A stretch of DNA of 64,000 nt. Source: Neoarius graeffei (Eukaryota > Chordata > Actinopteri > Siluriformes > Ariidae). The translations under genes were made by a program, and so were the position numbers. Below, in pieces: positions 22,216-33,464 of this stretch. The DNA is taken from contig NC_083587.1 in the NCBI RefSeq assembly GCF_027579695.1, positions 51,453,021-51,517,020 on the forward strand. Reading direction: 5' to 3'. Under the pieces are notes generated by a model. The model was not told the origin of the DNA. It saw only the letters and a program-made list of their open reading frames with translations, and did not search any database. Each line of letters begins with the position of its first letter. Within the stretch, counting starts at the first letter, position 1.

Positions 22216-22835
22216 GGCTGCTGGGCCATAGAAGGTTCACGCTGCACGCTGCATGCTGCACGCTACACGTTCACGTGAAGAACCGGACCCTGGGCCATTA
22301 AACTTCATGCTTGGATGTTCACGTGTTGCGTCTGTTCTACTTTGACCGAGTAACCAACAATACGGACTCTTCGGATGACGACGATTGCCTCATTCTGCTT
22401 TTACTGAGACAGAGGAAGAGAAAAAGGAACAGAATTTGGAGCCGAGAACACTTCCTTCTGAGAGAAACCCGTGGTGAATTTCACCGAACATTCTATAATC
22501 TGCTTGACAATCCCGATGAAGAACTATTTTTCAATTATACCATTCAATTATATTTTTTCTGAAGTTTTCCCCTGAAAGCATAGAGTTATCTCCCTAGACC
22601 CGTTCTGATTGGCTGGCGCGGTGGTGACCGCATGCATTGACTGGAATTTCCATCTTCACGCCTAGAAAAAAGTGTGCATGTTCATTTCACGCTTCACGCG
22701 TGAAGTGTGCAGCGTGCAACGTGAACGCCGTTCTATGGCCCAGAGCAAGTCATGCTACGTTTGTCCACTTTTCTTTACACGCGTGTAGTGTGCAGCATGC
22801 AGCGTGCAGCGTGAACCTTCTATGGCCCAGCTGCC
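22216..22835. mobile_element. PIF/Harbinger non-autonomous element
   Basis: 620 bp flanked by TAA on each side (22213-22215, 22836-22838), fitting the 3-bp target of this superfamily. Near-perfect inverted ends of about 50 bp begin GGC.GCTGGGCCATAGAAGG and contain repeated GCTGCACG/GCTGCATG units. Confidence 0.88.
22353..22559 (+). pseudogene. Harbinger transposase N-terminal fragment
   Basis: After an acidic stretch (SSDDDDC), KRNRIWSREHFLLRETRGEFHRTFYNLL resembles the RR..W.R..LL.R...GE.H.L...L start of Harbinger transposases. The frame ends soon after; the DDE core is absent. Confidence 0.72.
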
Positions 22836-23680
22836 TAATGGCCAGCACAGAAAGGACATTAGGCAAACAGGATCCTAAATTTGTTCTTCTGCTACAAAAC
22901 AGGAACCAATTAAACGTGACCTCATGCAGAGATGGAGAAATCTGTCAAGTGAAGGAAGTTAAATAGCCAGTAATTAAAATGTGCAAAAATGTAGAACTGG
23001 AAGTTGCACAATGCTGGTTGCTCTCAAAGTCCTGTAAGATGAAGAAAACTTCACCCTGAAGCAAATAAAATACGTTTATATCATAATATTTGTGATGTTC
23101 GAAGCGATTCCAGTGCTAATTTGTTGGTTGGTGCTGTATTTTTGTGATGTAAGAAGTTAGCATTTAGGTGTACACATGCTCAAAGATAAAGGATTTCGGT
23201 ATTAGCTCCTAAAAGCAAAAGAACAAGAGATTCTTTTCACATTCACCATTCTCCATTTTAATAAGAAATCTATCATACAAATAGTGGAGACAGCAAACGC
23301 TGGACTCAAACATCGAGAACGCTGGTCCAAAAGCTGGTCAATTTGAGCAGAGTGTACAGAGGGGAGACAGCTGGACAGACTAAAGGACTAAAGTGCTGCT
23401 GCATCAGTCATAACATTTAGTTAGAGATGAAGAAAGGGTTAAATCCTACTGGCACCACTGTATTGTCAGCAGGTATAGATTAGATTAGATCAGATTAGAT
23501 CTCCTTTATTTAACCAGGGTAGTCACATTGAGGCTGTTGCCTCTTTTTCAAGTGAGCCATGGCCAAGAAAGCAGCAATAAGCTAAAACAAACAACATAAA
23601 ACAGACATGCAAACAAACACAGCAACAAAGCATAGCAAAAATTAAGAGCAAAAACATAAAAGATTAAGACATGAAAACAT

Positions 23681-24054
23681 CTCATCTCATCATCTCTAGC
23701 CGCTTTATCCTGTTCTACAGGGTCGCAGGCAAGCTGGAGCCTATCCCAGCTGACTACGGGCGAAAGGCGGGGTACACCCTGGACAAGTCGCCAGGTCATC
23801 ACAGGGCTGACACATAGACACAGACAACCATTCACACTCACATTCACACCTACGCTCAATTTAGAGTCACCAGTTAACCTAACCTGCATGTCTTTGGACT
23901 GTGGGGGAAACCGGAGCACCCGGAGGAAACCCACGCGGACACGGGGAGAACATGCAAACTCCGCACAGAAAGGCCCTCGCCGGCCCCGGGGCTCGAACCC
24001 AGGACCTTCTTGCTGTGAGGCGACAGCGCTAACCACTACACCACCGTGCCGCCC
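23681..24054 (-). mobile_element. tRNA-derived SINE, GAGAT-tail type
   Basis: Complete near-consensus copy with 12-bp duplication ACATGAAAACAT at 23669-23680 and 24055-24066. Inserted into the LINE tail. Confidence 0.95.
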
Positions 24055-24535
24055 ACATGAAAACATGCAGGACATAATCAAAACATACAGAACATAAGCA
24101 AGATATGCATAGCTTAGAAGAATGGCAGGGCATGAGCACATCATACTGGACAACACACACAATTTGATAAGACAAGCAAAACAAAAACATACCATGCAGG
24201 GCAACAAAATACACACAACTTAAAGGGGAACAGAGGGCAATATATAGAGTAAATATAACAATAAAACACACATTAACGAACCTTATTCAAGACTTACAAA
24301 AGTTTTTTGTTCTAAGGTTGGAAAGTTATAGTGTTTTGAAAGTAGCTCGAGCAAACTATTTCCGCAGTTTGAACAGCCCGCCATGATATTAATTTTATCC
24401 AATCAGAATGCACGTTCATTTGCTCTGCGTAACACTCATGACGTATGTATGTGCCCAGTTGTGTTGGCTCATTGAGGTTGGGAATAGCACGTGTGAATCG
24501 GAAAGTAGGATGAATTGTAAGTGATCGGCTACACA

Positions 24536-24718
24536 ATGCCACAGTGTGTTGCTTTCGGGTGTAATAACAGGACCGATGGAAAGCATAACGATCCTCCAGA
24601 CGTGTCTTTTCACTCGTTTCCGCTGAAAAACACCAAGCGAGTTCGAGCTTTCTTCTCTTCTTTCGTCATCACCGGAGTCGAGAGTGCCTCTCCTAGGTTC
24701 AAACTGGTACCCTTCTAA
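24536..24718 (+). pseudogene. THAP zinc-finger domain fragment
   Basis: MPQCVAFGCNN (C-x4-C), then VSFHSFPLKN, the expected phenylalanine-histidine-proline block of THAP, before the reading frame leaves the domain at FSSFVITGVES. No DDE region. Confidence 0.78.
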
Positions 24719-24805
24719 GCCATAGCCTGCTTGCAGTGTGTCTTGCGGGATCTCTTCGTATGATTCGACAGAGCTGTCGCTTTCACTTGATGCGCCTGAC
24801 GCCAT
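24640..24805 (-). pseudogene. Acidic P2RX7-like N-terminal fragment
   Basis: MASGASSESDSSVESYEEIP then LEGYQFEPRRG. The acidic/serine lead followed by a GYQFEP-type motif resembles transposon-borne P2X7-like proteins known from fish; from memory, moderate certainty. Confidence 0.45.
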
Positions 24806-25289
24806 GATTACACGCTTCTCTCCTAGTGCAGTGGGTAGGGCTGACGTCACGGTCTTTTAAAAATGGCGACTCTTGTGACGTTTAGCGTACCGACTATTAT
24901 ATTTACAATTACCAAGATATTTCATTGTTTTCTAGTATATAAATTTGATAGAATACTTAAGAATACGTTACTTTGTCACATCAGCAACTGTATATATTAT
25001 ATTTGGTACCCCTTTAAAAACACACAATAGATTAAAAGACAGGCAGAACACATAAATAATGTGTTGGACAAGAGACACATAGCTTAAAATACACGCAGGT
25101 TGAGACAAGCAGGACATAAACATAGTATGCTGGACAGCAAGAGAGCAGAAATTACCATAAGAAATAGGTACACAATGAAATAAGAACGCAAACAAGCACA
25201 TAACAGGTAACATAGACCAAAGCTGGCATACTTACAACATAAACATAAAAGATAATGCACTGAATGTGTTCAATAGAATAGCCTTAACC

Positions 25290-25721
25290 TTAAAAACACT
25301 TGCATTGATATTTTAATTTGTCGGCAATGCGTAACTTAAAATCAGTCAATGGAATGAACAAATCTAACTTTAACTGTTTCTGGAGTTCATTCCAGGTTGA
25401 GGGGGCATTATACTGAAAGGCTAATTTTCCAAAATTGGTTCTTGGAGTTGGTATATTAAAAAGAATAATATTGTTTGATCTGAGGTTATATCTATTATTT
25501 GAGGACCAAGAAAACAGTGATAAATAAGATGGTAGCAAACCAATAACTGCCTTATAAATGAAAGTCAGCCAATGAAGCTGCCTGCGTACTGACAGCGGGT
25601 GACAACCAGACAGGCTGTACAGGTCACAATGGTGTATTGAATATTTAGCCCCAGTAATAAAACGTAGCGCAGAGTGATAAATTGAATCTAGAGACCGTAG
25701 CACAGACTTTGATGCATGCAT
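25290..25721 (-). pseudogene. LINE reverse transcriptase C-terminal domain
   Basis: 143 open residues with LRFITGAKYSIHHCDLY, RRQLHWLTFIYKAV, YNLRS, and FQYNAPSTWNELQ: the C-terminal pattern of fish LINE ORF2 proteins of the L2/CR1/Rex1 kind. Upstream catalytic domains are missing. Confidence 0.8.
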
Positions 25722-25754
25722 ATAAAGAATGTCGCCATAGTCTAATACAGAAAC

Positions 25755-26692
25755 AAATGTATAATGGGTTCGCTGTTAGCTAATTAACAATTATTCCACG
25801 AAATCAAGTTGTACATGAGCTGATAGCGGCTATAAGCCATGTACGACGAGATTGAGTGGAATAACTGTTTTATTCGATCCACATTCACTGGATTTTGAGA
25901 AACAGAGCATTTTTATTTATTATTTTTTTTTTTTTGCAAATTCGATAAATAAAAAGTTGATACAAAAGGTCCGACAAAATCATTTCCACTTAGGCGGACT
26001 TCTTAAAAACCTATCGATGGCTGCACAAATTGACTTTAGTGTTGTTTTTGTAGAAAGTGCCATCTTGCTGTCGTGCCAAGGTATAGAATAGCTTCAGACA
26101 TTTATTTAATTCTTCCGTGGACATTTCAGTTCTGTAATTTTCAAACTTCTTTGAGCTTTTGAACCAGTCTAAAAAAAAAAAAATCAACAAATTTTAATGC
26201 TAAAAGATGAAGAATGTAAACAAACCGGCGAAATGACAGGAGCAATTTGTGAAAAAATGCGATAATTCATGAAAAATTAAAAAAACAACATGTGCTCTTA
26301 GCATCAAATGCTTTCATTACATATTTTGTTGCTTTTTTGTATTTTTTGTACTAGAGGACTTGCCCCCCACTGTAACCTTAGCTGTATAGGAGAGAGGTTG
26401 AGGGCTATAGAAATGGAGATCGGCGCCGTGCGATGCGCCTTAATGGCCTGGTGAGTACTGGGATGGGAGACTGCCTGGGAAGACCAGGGCATGGCGTGGA
26501 AAGGACTTTAGACTTGTATTTTTTGGAGTTTTGTTTACAAGTAGAGTTTTTATTTCGTCCTCGGTTGGGTTCAGCAACACGCTCTGCCCTTTTGTTTTTC
26601 TCTACTTATGGTATATGAGCTGATATCCTAGTAGTAGAGTAGCCAATCAGAGCATGCAATTGCTCATATCCAGTGAAAGTGGATAGAATAAT
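25755..26692. mobile_element. Hairpin-ended DNA element, copy 1
   Basis: The left part contains a hairpin at 25791-25863 (arms TTATTCCAC..AAATC / GATT.AGTGGAATAA). The right part contains ATATGAGC 26613-26620 and GCTCATAT 26662-26669 around CCAATCAG. The copy at about 49130-49875 has the same plan without the 26349-26513 insert. Superfamily not assigned. Confidence 0.72.
26349..26513 (+). mobile_element. 165-bp retroposon-like insert with 5S rRNA 3' half
   Basis: Flanked by the 12-bp duplication TTGTATTTTTTG at 26337-26348 and 26514-26525. 26443-26495 matches the 3' half of vertebrate 5S rRNA (CCTGGTGAGTACTGGGATGG, GAGACTGCCTGGGAAGACCA) with few differences. The first 90 bp are not 5S. The sister copy near 49495 lacks the insert and has one copy of the target. 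Confidence 0.8.
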
Positions 26693-27050
26693 ATCCATCC
26701 ATCCATTATCCATAACCGCTTATCCTGTGCAGGGTCACGGGCAAGCTGGATCCTATCCCAGCTGACTATGGGTGAGAGGCGAGGTACACCCTGGACAAGT
26801 TGCCAGATCATCGCAGGGCTGACATATAGAGACAAACAACCATTCCCACTCACATTCAATTTAGAGCCACCAATTAACCTAACCTGCATGTCTTTGGACT
26901 GTGGGGGAAACCGGAGCACCCGGAGGGAGCCCACGCAGACACGGGGAGAACATGCAAACTCCACACAGAAAGGCCCTCGCCGGCCACGGGGCTCAAACCC
27001 AACCTTCTTGCTGTGAGGCGACAATGCTAACCACTACACCACTGTGCCGC
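26693..27050 (-). mobile_element. tRNA-derived SINE, ATGG-tail type
   Basis: Minus-strand copy with CCATCCATTATCC tail and small internal deletions (missing part of GTGTGAATGTGAG). It sits just after the hairpin element's right end. Confidence 0.9.
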
Positions 27051-27064
27051 CTGGAAAGAATAAT

Positions 27065-27436
27065 CTCATCTCATCATCTCTAGCCGCTTTATCCTGTTCT
27101 ACAGGGTCGCAGGCAAGCTGGAGCCTATCCCAGCTGACTACGGGCGAAAGGCGGGGTACACCCTGGACAAGTCGCCAGGTCATCACAGGGCTGACACATA
27201 GACACAGATAACCATTCACACTCACATTCACACCTACGCTCAATTTAGAGTCACCAGTTAACCTAACCTGCATGTCTTTGGACTGTGGGGGAAACCGGAG
27301 CACCCGGAGGAAACCCACGCAGACACGGGGAAAACATGCAAACTCCGCACAGAAAGGCCCTCGCTGGCCACGGGGCTCAAACCCAGGACCTTCTTGCTGT
27401 GAGGCGACAATGCTAACCACTACACCACCGTGCCTC
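27065..27436 (-). mobile_element. tRNA-derived SINE, GAGAT-tail type
   Basis: Inserted directly beside the head of the older copy. 14-bp duplication CTGGAAAGAATAAT at 27051-27064 and 27437-27450. Confidence 0.95.
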
Positions 27437-27450
27437 CTGGAAAGAATAAT

Positions 27451-28306
27451 AATAAATGTAAAAACAGTTCAACATCTCAAAGAAAGAAGTTTAAAAAAAG
27501 GTTTAGAGTTGAGAAAGACATCATGTTTGAGTGTTGACTGTAACTAAGTAAATGCTCTGTTTCTAGGACAGGTTTATTTGGAAGAAAAGTAAAGAAGGTG
27601 GTGTTTGGAGCTGAGCCTCGTCCCTGTTCACTGTCTGCAAGAAACGTTGTCTAAATAGGTATCAGCGATAATAACACAATGCCTTAATATAGAATAAATC
27701 TGGGTTATATCAGGACTTGACCACGATGAAACATCCATCCAAGAAGAAAAATATTAAGAGACCAAGCAGCTTATAATATCGTTCATAGCTTCTACACAGC
27801 TAAGTGACAGCTGAAAAGGTACAGTATACTGACAATGCGTGGAACAGAAGCACAATACACAGATTTATACACAGACACAATCATAATCAGTGTGACCAAC
27901 ATTAATGGCCTACATTTACAGTACCTCTGCAAGAAGCACTGATTATCGGACACACATTCCAGCGAGCTCTTACAACAGAATGGACTTTTTTTTTTACAAC
28001 ACATACAACATTTTTGGGGCATGAACATGCCATTAAAACACACTGATATCTCTGGTTTCGCCATCCAGTGTAAAATAATAAAACGCACTTAGAAAAGTTG
28101 CCATTAGTGTTTTCATATAAACATGTCAGCGCACCCCAGTGTCTGCTAACATGACACTGATGATGCCTTTAGGTCTGTTTACTGAAGATGTGGTGAGGGT
28201 GGAGTATCTAAGTACGTGCTGGAAACACAGGATGTAGACATTTAAGGTACGGTAACTGATATACACAGTGCCTTTAAGGGTTCAGTTAAGGACAAACCAA
28301 GAAGCC
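27451..28306. other. rnf144b intron 1, nothing recognised
   Basis: No repeat family or conserved coding segment recognised. Confidence 0.45.
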
Positions 28307-29045
28307 TTAAAGTGCCATTCCACCATTGGATGTATTCTTTGGCATAAAATACAATATATTTTATGACAACATGACTAGACAGAGAAATCTTTTAGCTTCA
28401 AAATGATATATCAAACATAATTTTTTTGACAACGACAAGTATATTAATTTTGCGACCAAAGTCACCTACCCTTTTAATTTCCGCGCGGTAGTGAAACGTG
28501 ATGTCATCGGCAGGTTCCCCTTCTTGTGTACCACGTGTCGGTCTATTTTTAGACCAGGAAACCCCCAAAGTGAGAGTCATTTCTCCTCGTATATGGGGGC
28601 CAAAAAAATTGCGAAAAATTTTGAGTTAATCTTTCAGTTAGCTAGATTATATTAGCTTATATTAGATGGTTTTTAGATTATAGATTAATTAGATTTAGAT
28701 TAATTTAGATAATTTAGATTTAGATTAATTAGATTATATTAGATGGTATTAGCTAGATTTATTGGTATTATTTTTATCGCGTTCTATCCGCCATTGCTGA
28801 TAATATGTGCCACGTCACGTGGTACACAAGAAGGGGAACCTGCCGATGACATCACGTGCGGAAATTAAAAGGGTAGGTGACTTTGGTCGCAAAATTAATA
28901 TACTTGTCGTTGTCAAAAAATTATGTTTGATATATCATTTTGAAGCTAAAAGATTTCTCTATCTAGTGATACCATTTATATATGTTGTCAAAATATATTG
29001 TATTTTATGCCAAAGAATGCATCCAATGGTGGAATGGCACTTTAA
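28307..29045. mobile_element. Foldback TTAA element
   Basis: TTAA at 28307-28310 and 29042-29045. Inverted arms of about 235 bp starting TTAAAGTGCCATTCCACC are nearly identical, around a 250-bp AT-rich loop of TTAGAT repeats. Each arm carries a CACGTG-like and a TGA.(G/A)TCA-like motif. No coding. Confidence 0.88.
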
Positions 29046-29697
29046 GGGTTCTTCCCTTCCCAGTAAGTATCTTTGCTTTTGAGGGCAAAACAAACAAAGA
29101 AGAATAAGGAAAAACGTTCATAAAATCTAATTTAACTAACTGTAGTCAGTTAGTTAGTTAAATTATGCCCTTAGGACAGAAAGAGATATATATAAACAAT
29201 TTGATTTTTAGTATTAATCACATTTTTATGACAACACTTTTGAGAACTCCAAGCAATAAGACAAATGGAATGATACACTCTCATAAAAGGATGTAAAACC
29301 ATGTACTTTGCACATGTCCCTTGAGTAGCCTATGTCTGGTCATTTATTTCCCAAGAAAGGTGCATGTAGTGTACTTTTTAAAAGCTTTACTCTAAAACTA
29401 TTTATATATTTCCTATTTACCTTTTTAAAGCCACAGTGTATTCATGCCTCTAGGTGAAACATATTAAGGGTACAATAGATGTACCATTGAGGGCACCACC
29501 CTTGCAACAAAGAATGATAGTGTTCAGTATTATTGCTTTCTAAGAGCGCAGAAAGGGCTCCAGGACTATCTACATCCCAGTTTAACCCATGCAAATGCAG
29601 AAATAATAAAGAAAAAAAGACTATTTCTTTGATAATAAGACTCTTGAATATTTTCATGCGAGATTTACTTGACAAAGAGAGACCTAGTTACAGATTA

Positions 29698-30053
29698 CCC
29701 ATCCATCCATTATCTGTAGCCACTTATCCTGTTCTACAGGGTCACGGGCAAGCTGGAGCCTATCCCAGCTGACTAGAGGCGAGGTACACCCTGGACAAGT
29801 CACAAGGTCATCGCAGGGCTGACACATAGAGACAAACAACCATTCACACCTACGCTCAATTTAGAGTCATCAGTTAACCTAACCTGCATGTCTTTGGACT
29901 GTGGGGGAAACCGGAGCACCCGGAGGAAACCCACGCGGACACGGGGAGAACATGCAAACTCCGCACAGAAAGGCCCTCGCCAGCCACTGGGTTCAAACCC
30001 AGAACCTTCTTGCTGTGAGGTGACAGCGCTAACCACTACACCACCATGCCACT
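29698..30053 (-). mobile_element. tRNA-derived SINE, ATGG-tail type
   Basis: Complete minus copy with small core deletion. Weak AGATTA duplication on both sides. Confidence 0.9.
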
Positions 30054-30476
30054 GTTAAAGATTATTATTATTAGTTTAGTTTAATAGAGCTCGTCATAAA
30101 TCCATACAGAACTGATTGACAGGCGAAAATTACAGGACGGATAGTCCCAATTGACAATTTTCTCTTGCACAAATACAAAAACATAAAAATATAGATTGCT
30201 AACAAACTATAAAAATATATAAACAAATTACGTATAAAAAAAAGTTTCTAATGTCCTCTTATTAATAAAATAGATAACTGACTACGGTGGCCGGTACATA
30301 GGTAGCTTTTCAAAATATAAAATATGAAGTCGACTCTTAAATACACAGTTAGACTGGTTGCATTCTTAATGTTTGAAGAAAGGCTGTTCCCTAGTTTAAC
30401 AGTTCTTGGGAAATAGGATTCCCGAAAATAGTTCTGTTTATGATTGGAAAGAGGATGGTAGATAAGCAACATCAAC

Positions 30477-30503
30477 ATTATTATTATTATTATTATTATT
30501 ATC
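30477..30503. repeat. (ATT)n microsatellite
   Basis: Nine ATT units. Confidence 0.95.
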
Positions 30504-30593
30504 CTCATCTAGTCCCTAATCTACACTCTAAGATAAAACAGTGCTTAACTGTAGCCTGCTTTTCCTTGTTGCTAGTGTGGTACCATATATACA

Positions 30594-30971
30594 CATCCAT
30601 CCATCCATTATCTCTAGCCGCTTTATCCTGTTCTACAGGGTCGCAGGCAAGCTGGAGCCTATCCCAGCTGACTATGGGCGAAAGGCGGGGTACACCCTGG
30701 ACAAGTCGCCAGGTCATCACAGGGCTGACACATAGACACAGACAACCATTCACACTCACATTCACACCTACGGTCAATTTAGAGTCACCAGTTAACCTAA
30801 CCTGCATGTCTTTGGACTGTGGGGGAAACCGGAGCACCCGGAGGAAACCCACGCGGACACGGGGAGAACATGCAAACTCCGCACAGAAAGGCCCTCGCCG
30901 GCCACTGGGCTCGAACCCAGAACCTTCTTGCTGTGAGGCGACAGTGCTAACCACTACACCACCATGCCACC
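30594..30971 (-). mobile_element. tRNA-derived SINE, first of a minus-strand array
   Basis: Complete copy with CATCC tail. Its head is followed after CTATATC by the tail of the next copy. Confidence 0.93.
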
Positions 30972-30976
30972 CTATA

Positions 30977-31353
30977 TCATCTCATCTCATTATCTCTAGC
31001 CGCTTTATCCTGTTCTACAGGGTCGCAGGCAAGCTGGAGCCTATCCCAGCTGACTACGGGCGAAAGGCGGGGTACACCCTGGACAAGTCGCCAGGTCATC
31101 ACAGGGCTGACACATAGACACAGACAACCATTCACACTCACATTCACACCTACGGTCAATTTAGAGTCACCAGTTAACCTAACCTGCATGTCTTTGGACT
31201 GTGGGGGAAACCGGAGCACCCGGAGGAAACCCATGCGGACACGGGGAGAACATGCAAACTCCACACAGAAAAGCCCTCATCGGCCACTGGGCTCGAACCC
31301 AGAACCTTCTTGCTGTGAGGCGACAGTGCTAACCACTACAACACCATGCCGCC
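30977..31353 (-). mobile_element. tRNA-derived SINE, second of the array
   Basis: Complete copy, CATCT tail, nearly identical to its neighbour, again followed by CTATATC. Confidence 0.93.
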
Positions 31354-31359
31354 CTATAT

Positions 31360-31514
31360 CATCTCATCTCATTATCTCTAGCCACTTTAGGCAAGCTGGA
31401 GCCTATCCCAGCTGACTACGGGCGAAAGGCGGGGTACACCCTGGACAAGTCGCCAGGTCATCACAGGGCTGACACATAGACACAGACAACCATTCACACT
31501 CACATTCACACCTA
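31360..31514 (-). mobile_element. tRNA-derived SINE, third of the array, head lost
   Basis: Tail half only, with a short deletion near 31389 (CTTTA then GGCAAGC). Ends at CACACCTATAGG. Confidence 0.9.
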
Positions 31515-31936
31515 TAGGTAAAAGAGAGCAGACATACTCATGAGGGTACCACCCCAACAACAAGGAGAAGTACAGTTTATTCCCCTTTTTTTCTAAGAGT
31601 GTATGTCTGTTAAAAATCCTAAGGTCATTATAGTTTGGGTGTATGATAAAGAATACATTTATGGAGGAAACCAAAGGATTAATGCGACTATTATGACATC
31701 ATGGCAGTGCGTGAGATGAGAATATTCATTCCAGCCTACGTGAATTAGTCAGTGGAGAGCGCGCGCATGTCGGTACACACGCACGCAGTCTCGCGCATGA
31801 AACGCTGTCACCGGATTATTACATAAGATGCCGCAGTCCGAGATCCCCGAAATAGCCTTAATGACGATCTCTCACACACACACATCAATTCATACAAGGC
31901 AGCATGTCAGTTGCTCCTGTGTGCGTACTCACTCAC

Positions 31937-32130
31937 TGCAGTCTGGAGCAGGTCCTGTCCCGGTCCTGTCCCGGTGTGCCGGTCCAGTGAGCGACCCTTC
32001 TCTGCTCCGATGCCGTAAGGTGCGCTGCGTCTTCACGGATCTGCTCGCGCACCACTTCCGGCTTCTCCTCCTCCTCCTCCTCCTCTGAGCAGTTGAAACA
32101 GCCTGAGGATTATTTATCTTCTCGCTCAAC
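31937..32130 (-). promoter_or_regulatory. rnf144b: Probable rnf144b first non-coding exon and GC-rich promoter
   Basis: A locally CpG-rich block (about 31740-32090), unlike the AT-rich surroundings, contains on the minus strand a donor-like GTGAGTGAGT starting at 31936, just after TGCA. A leader exon ending at 31937 would splice over a 13.2-kb intron to the acceptor at 18766. The block has a CTC repeat at 32068-32084 and tandem CCCGGT units at 31957-31978. Transcription start is not determinable. Confidence 0.5.
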
Positions 32131-32335
32131 AGCCTGCTCCATCTTTGTATCTCATATTAATGAGATACGATGTCACTTACTATTTCATCATAAGAATATC
32201 ATTTTCTCAAAATTATGACTTAATATCTCATTATTATGATACAAGTCCATTCTATTTGTGGAGCAAGTTAACAATAGAAATTGTCATAGAAAAATAGAAC
32301 TTTTTTTTACATATACATAATTATACAAAAATATA

Positions 32336-32710
32336 CATGGTGGTGTAAGTGGTTAGCGCTGTCGCCTCACAGCAAGAAGGTCCTGGGTTCGAGCCCCGTG
32401 GCCGGTAAGGGCCTTTCTGTGCGGAGTTTGCATGTTCTCCCCGTGTCCACGTGGGTTTCCTCCGGGTGCTCCGGTTTCCCCCACAGTCCAAAGACATGCA
32501 GGTTAGGTTAACTGGTGACTCTAAATTGACCGTAGGTGTGAATGTGAGTGTGAATGGTTGTCTGTGTCTATGTGTCAGCCCTGTGATGACCTGGCGACTT
32601 GTCCAGGGTGTACCCCGCCTTTCACCCGTAGTCAACTGGGATAGGCTCCAGCTTGCCTGTGACCCTGTAGAACAGGATAAATCGGCTAGAGATAATGAGA
32701 TGAGATGAGA
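32336..32710 (+). mobile_element. tRNA-derived SINE, first of a plus-strand array
   Basis: Starts ATGGTGGTGTAAGTGG (extra A in the head, shared with copies at 33465, 33840 and 34431). Lies just outside the proposed rnf144b first exon. Confidence 0.93.
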
Positions 32711-32717
32711 TAATGAG

Positions 32718-33072
32718 ATGGTTTTGTGGTTAGCACTGTTGCCTCACAGCAAGAAGGTTCTGGGTTCGAGCCCCGTGGCCGGCGAGGGCCTTTCTGTGTG
32801 GAGTTTGCATGTTCTCCCCGTGTCCACGTGGGTTTCCTCCGGGTGCTCCGGTTTCCCCCACAGTCCAAAGACATGCAGGTTAGGCTAACTGGTGGCTCTA
32901 AATTGACCGTAGGTGTGAATGTGAGTGTGAATGGTAGTCTGTGTCTAAGTGTCAGCCCTGTGGCGACTTGTCCAGGGTGTACCCCGTCTTTCGCCCGTAG
33001 TCAGCTGGGATAGGCTCCAGCTTGCCTGCGACCCTGTAGAACAGGATAAATCGGCTAGAGATAACGAGATGA
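32718..33072 (+). mobile_element. tRNA-derived SINE, head partly lost
   Basis: Begins at GATGGTTTTGTGGTTAGC and has a short deletion of the TGATGACC segment near 32960. Confidence 0.9.
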
Positions 33073-33078
33073 TATATA

Positions 33079-33460
33079 GGGCGGCACGGTGGTTTTGTGG
33101 TTAGCACTGTTGCCTCACAGCAAGAAGGTTCTGGGTTCGAGCCCAGTGGCCGGTGAGGGCTTTTCTGTGCGGAGTTTGCATGTTCTCCCCGTGTCCGCGT
33201 GGGTTTCCTCCGGGTGCTCCGGTTTCCCCCACAGTCCAAAGACATGCAGGTTAGGTTAACTGGTGACTCTAAATTGAGCGTAGGTGTGAATGTGACTGTG
33301 AATGGTTGTCTGTGTCTATGTGTCAGCCCTGTGATGACCTGGCGACTTGTCCAGGGTGTACCCCGCCTTTCGCAACGTAATCAGCTGGGATAGGTTCCAG
33401 CTTGCCTGCGACCCTGTAGAACAGGATAAAGCGGCTAGAGATAATGAGATGAGATGAGAT
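33079..33460 (+). mobile_element. tRNA-derived SINE
   Basis: Complete copy sharing the GGTGGTTTTGTGG head variant with the copy before it, which suggests duplication of one by the other. Confidence 0.93.
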
Positions 33461-33464
33461 ATGT

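Larger units (their letters stand above)
24220..25017. mobile_element. Kolobok-like TTAA element with two opposed coding remnants
   Basis: TTAA at 24220-24223 and 25014-25017. Ends TTAAAGGGGAACAG and, reversed, TTAAAGGGGTACCAA. Carries a THAP fragment on plus (24536-24718) and an acidic, serine-rich fragment on minus (24805-24640). Inserted within the LINE that spans 23490-25740. Confidence 0.8.
23490..25740 (-). mobile_element. Non-LTR LINE 3' end, interrupted by a SINE and a TTAA element
   Basis: The 3' tail at 23480-23545 (CTTTATTTAACCAGGGTAG, GATTAGATC repeats) and the coding end at 25290-25721 are parts of one minus-strand LINE. Insertions: SINE 23681-24054 and TTAA element 24220-25017. 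Confidence 0.75.

Noticed and set aside
26443..26495. Functional 5S rRNA gene
   Set aside because: Only the 3' half matches, the 5' half is unrelated, and the piece sits in a retroposed insert.
31828..32129. Arg-rich protein over the GC-rich block
   Set aside because: The arginine run is the translated CTC/GAG repeat in the probable non-coding first exon.
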